This document shows positions 31,575-33,355 of a DNA stretch of 33,355 bases, piece by piece. Source of the stretch: Oscillospiraceae bacterium (GTDB taxonomy: Bacteria > Bacillota_A > Clostridia > Oscillospirales > CAG-272); assembly GCA_015064195.1 (NCBI GenBank), contig SVSO01000004.1, forward strand, positions 1 to 33,355, written 5' to 3'. How positions within the stretch are numbered: the stretch's first letter is position 1; each line of letters starts with the position of its first letter. The translations under genes and the position numbers were made by a program. Below the pieces are notes generated by a model. The model had not been told where the DNA came from. It saw nothing but the letters and a program-made list of their open reading frames with translations, and did not search any database.

Positions 31575-33355
31575 ATGACTCCATTCAAACTCGCACAACC
31601 CATCTATGTCAAAGGTCTGGCTGGCGAAATGAACACGTTGACCGGCTACACCTGCGCCATCGAAGCGGATGCCGCAAAGAGCTATACGCTCTTTATCACC
31701 GGCGCGTCCTATTACCGCATCTATCTTGACGGCGAGATGCTTCATTACGGCCCTGCACGCGGCCCTCACGGCTATGTGCGCTGTGATACCCTGACGCTTC
31801 CGGTGAAGTCCGGCAGAAACATCCTCGCCATTGAGGTGGAGGGCTGCAACTGTCCGTCCTTCTATACCATGGATGTGCGCCCCTTCGTTCAGGCGGAGGT
31901 GATGGCGGACGGCGAGGTCATCGCTTACACCGGCCGGGATTTCAAGGCGGTCTCGCTTGTGGGACTGCGGGAACAGAAGGTTCTGCGCTACAGCTACCAG
32001 CGTGCCTTCACCGAGGTCTGGCGCATGACATCTCCGCTTGCGGATTGGAAAAACGGCGAATATCCGGCCGCAGAAACGGAGATCTCCCAGCATGGCAAAG
32101 TGTATCTCATGCGCGATTTCGCCATGCCGGATTATACCTTCGCACCCGATGCGGCATGGGAGGAGAACGGCACATTCCGCCTTCGCGGCAGCGATGCACA
32201 CGCGAAGAACCGCTTCCTTCAGCCCGGGCCGGATGTTACCAGCTTCCAGCCGGAGGAGCTTGCTGATCGGGTGCTGGACGACACCGATGCGGATTTCACG
32301 GCGGATGACAGAATCACCGGCACACTGACGGCGGGACAGTATGCACGCTTCGCTCTCGCGCACATCTACACCGGCTTCATCCGCGTCAAGGTTCGCGTCC
32401 TTGAGCCTGCCACGATCCATGTGGTGTTTGCCGAGCGCATCCGGAACGGCCGCATCGACTTTGGAAACGGCGACTGCTCGTGGCTGAACATCATCAAATA
32501 TGAGCTGCCCGTGGGTGAGCATATGCTGGAATCCTTCGAGCCGTATTCCCTCAAATATATCGGCATCATGGTGAATGCCGGCAGGGTGGAGGCTGAGTCG
32601 GCCGGTCTGCGCCAGTTTGCTTATCCCGCGGTCAAGCCGGAGATCAGGATCGACGATCCCATGCTCCGCGCGGCTTACGATGCGGCATTTGAAGGCTTCC
32701 GTCAGAATACCATCGACTGCTACATGGACTGCCCCGGCCGTGAGCGCGGCGGATGGCTGTGCGACAGTTATTTCACCGCGCAGGCGTCCAAGCTGTTCAC
32801 CGGTTCCACCGAATGCGAGCGGGCATTCCTTGACAATTTCCGCCTGCCCGAACGGTTCCCGAAGCTTCCTCTCGGTCTGCTTCCCATGTGCTATCCCGGC
32901 GAAACGCTGACCGGAAACTCCATTCCCCAGTGGACCATGTGGTATGTCATCGAGGTGGGCGGCTTCAAGGCGCGCGGCGGTGATGCAGCTCCCTTCCGTG
33001 AGGTGCTGGCGAAGATCCTCGCCTTCTTTGAATCCTACGAAAACGCCGACGGTTTGCTTGAAAAGCTTCCCCTCTGGAACTTTGTCGAATGGACCCGCGC
33101 CAATCAGTGGGTGCAGGATGTGAACTACCCGACGAATATGCTGTATCACAAGGTTCTTTTGGTCATGGCGGACATTCTGGAGCGTCCGGAGCTTTGCGAT
33201 AAGGCGGCACGTGTGAAGGCTGAGGTCATCCGTCAGTCCTACGACGGCAAATATTTCCACGACCATGCAAAGCGCGGCGAGGACGGCTCACTCACCCTGC
33301 TCGACGATATTTCCGCCATCTGTCAGCATGAGGCGGCGTTGTTCGGCGTGGTGGA
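31575..33355 (+). CDS. GH78-type alpha-L-rhamnosidase, 3' end outside window
   Basis: Open frame of 593 codons without stop to the window edge, so the gene is partial. It begins MTPFKLAQPIYVKGLAGEM with no signal peptide. Beta-rich domains occupy about residues 1-330 (GASYYRIYLDGEMLHYGPAR is the galactose-binding-like fold often found in these enzymes). The catalytic (alpha/alpha)6 domain starts near 345, and D385-C-P-G-R-E-R-G-G-W394-L-C-D397 corresponds to the GH78 active-site motif DCPxRDExxGWxGD in a variant form. GH78 enzymes invert at the anomeric carbon and release L-rhamnose from plant glycosides or pectin. With the divergent AraC gene it forms a rhamnose-type locus. A 594-residue antisense frame covers the same region but is a shadow. 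Exact substrate uncertain because of the variant motif. Confidence 0.86.
   Translation, partial: MTPFKLAQPIYVKGLAGEMNTLTGYTCAIEADAAKSYTLFITGASYYRIYLDGEMLHYGPARGPHGYVRCDTLTLPVKSGRNILAIEVEGCNCPSFYTMDVRPFVQAEVMADGEVIAYTGRDFKAVSLVGLREQKVLRYSYQRAFTEVWRMTSPLADWKNGEYPAAETEISQHGKVYLMRDFAMPDYTFAPDAAWEENGTFRLRGSDAHAKNRFLQPGPDVTSFQPEELADRVLDDTDADFTADDRITGTLTAGQYARFALAHIYTGFIRVKVRVLEPATIHVVFAERIRNGRIDFGNGDCSWLNIIKYELPVGEHMLESFEPYSLKYIGIMVNAGRVEAESAGLRQFAYPAVKPEIRIDDPMLRAAYDAAFEGFRQNTIDCYMDCPGRERGGWLCDSYFTAQASKLFTGSTECERAFLDNFRLPERFPKLPLGLLPMCYPGETLTGNSIPQWTMWYVIEVGGFKARGGDAAPFREVLAKILAFFESYENADGLLEKLPLWNFVEWTRANQWVQDVNYPTNMLYHKVLLVMADILERPELCDKAARVKAEVIRQSYDGKYFHDHAKRGEDGSLTLLDDISAICQHEAALFGVV

Noticed and set aside
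31482..33266. 594-codon minus-strand open frame
   Set aside because: It lies opposite the GH78-type gene, which has a family motif, ribosome site and promoter; the antisense frame has no recognisable domain.
1..33355. CRISPR arrays, tRNA or rRNA genes, insertion sequences
   Set aside because: No regularly spaced repeats, cloverleaf or rRNA-like stretches, or transposase frames were recognised.

Overview
The window looks like chromosomal DNA of an anaerobic, endospore-lineage Firmicute (class Clostridia), most likely an uncultured gut commensal. The pointers are spoIVA (spore-coat ATPase), a complete six-subunit Rnf complex, oxygen-sensitive class III ribonucleotide reductase, ribosomal protein L27 with the Firmicute N-terminal extension next to its Prp protease, a BlaI/BlaR1-type pair, near-perfect sigma-A promoters, and several intracellular enzymes for plant or host glycans. 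No rRNA, tRNA, insertion sequence, phage gene or CRISPR array was seen. The species cannot be named from this sequence alone.

Layout. (1) 1-3810: an operon of an SbcD-like nuclease, a membrane-anchored SMC/SbcC-like ATPase (YhaO/YhaN type) and a small lipoprotein, closed by a strong terminator. (2) 3869-5443: a PF06541-type membrane protein, convergent and overlapping with an XRE regulator that carries a zinc ribbon and a Rossmann-like tail. (3) 5537-7807: GH29 alpha-L-fucosidase and a divergent AraC regulator. (4) 7877-9373: spoIVA behind a candidate sigma-E promoter. (5) 9412-13788: an OPA-type transporter translationally coupled to a DeoR regulator, an AraC regulator, and a divergent GH4 glycosidase. 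(6) 13951-14670: glycerophosphodiester phosphodiesterase. (7) 14687-20445, minus strand: rnfC-D-G-E-A-B followed by a coupled Sfp-type phosphopantetheinyl transferase. (8) 20446-20910: a 465-bp divergent control region with NrdR boxes and a Rex-like site. (9) 20911-24370: nrdD-nrdG-HAD phosphatase. (10) 24427-25532, minus strand: rplU-prp-rpmA with a 5' leader. (11) 25634-28528, minus strand: blaI-type repressor and M56 membrane protease with an unusual extracellular domain. (12) 28672-31420, minus strand: AraC regulator, small membrane protein and a MutS-like ATPase in one tight unit. (13) 31575 to the window end: a GH78-type alpha-L-rhamnosidase gene cut off by the window edge.

How it fits together. 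Three sugar loci (fucose, alpha-galactoside-type, rhamnose) each pair a signal-peptide-less glycosidase with a divergent AraC gene, suggesting import of short glycans and cytoplasmic hydrolysis. Rnf would couple reduced ferredoxin to NAD+ and an ion gradient for such a fermenter, and NrdDG supplies dNTPs without oxygen. Many genes here start at GTG or TTG codons or overlap by 1-17 nt; I chose starts by Shine-Dalgarno spacing and family alignment. The least explained parts are the AraC/membrane/MutS-like unit, the XRE-zinc ribbon-Rossmann protein, the sensor domain of the M56 protease, and the placement of the Sfp enzyme in the rnf operon.
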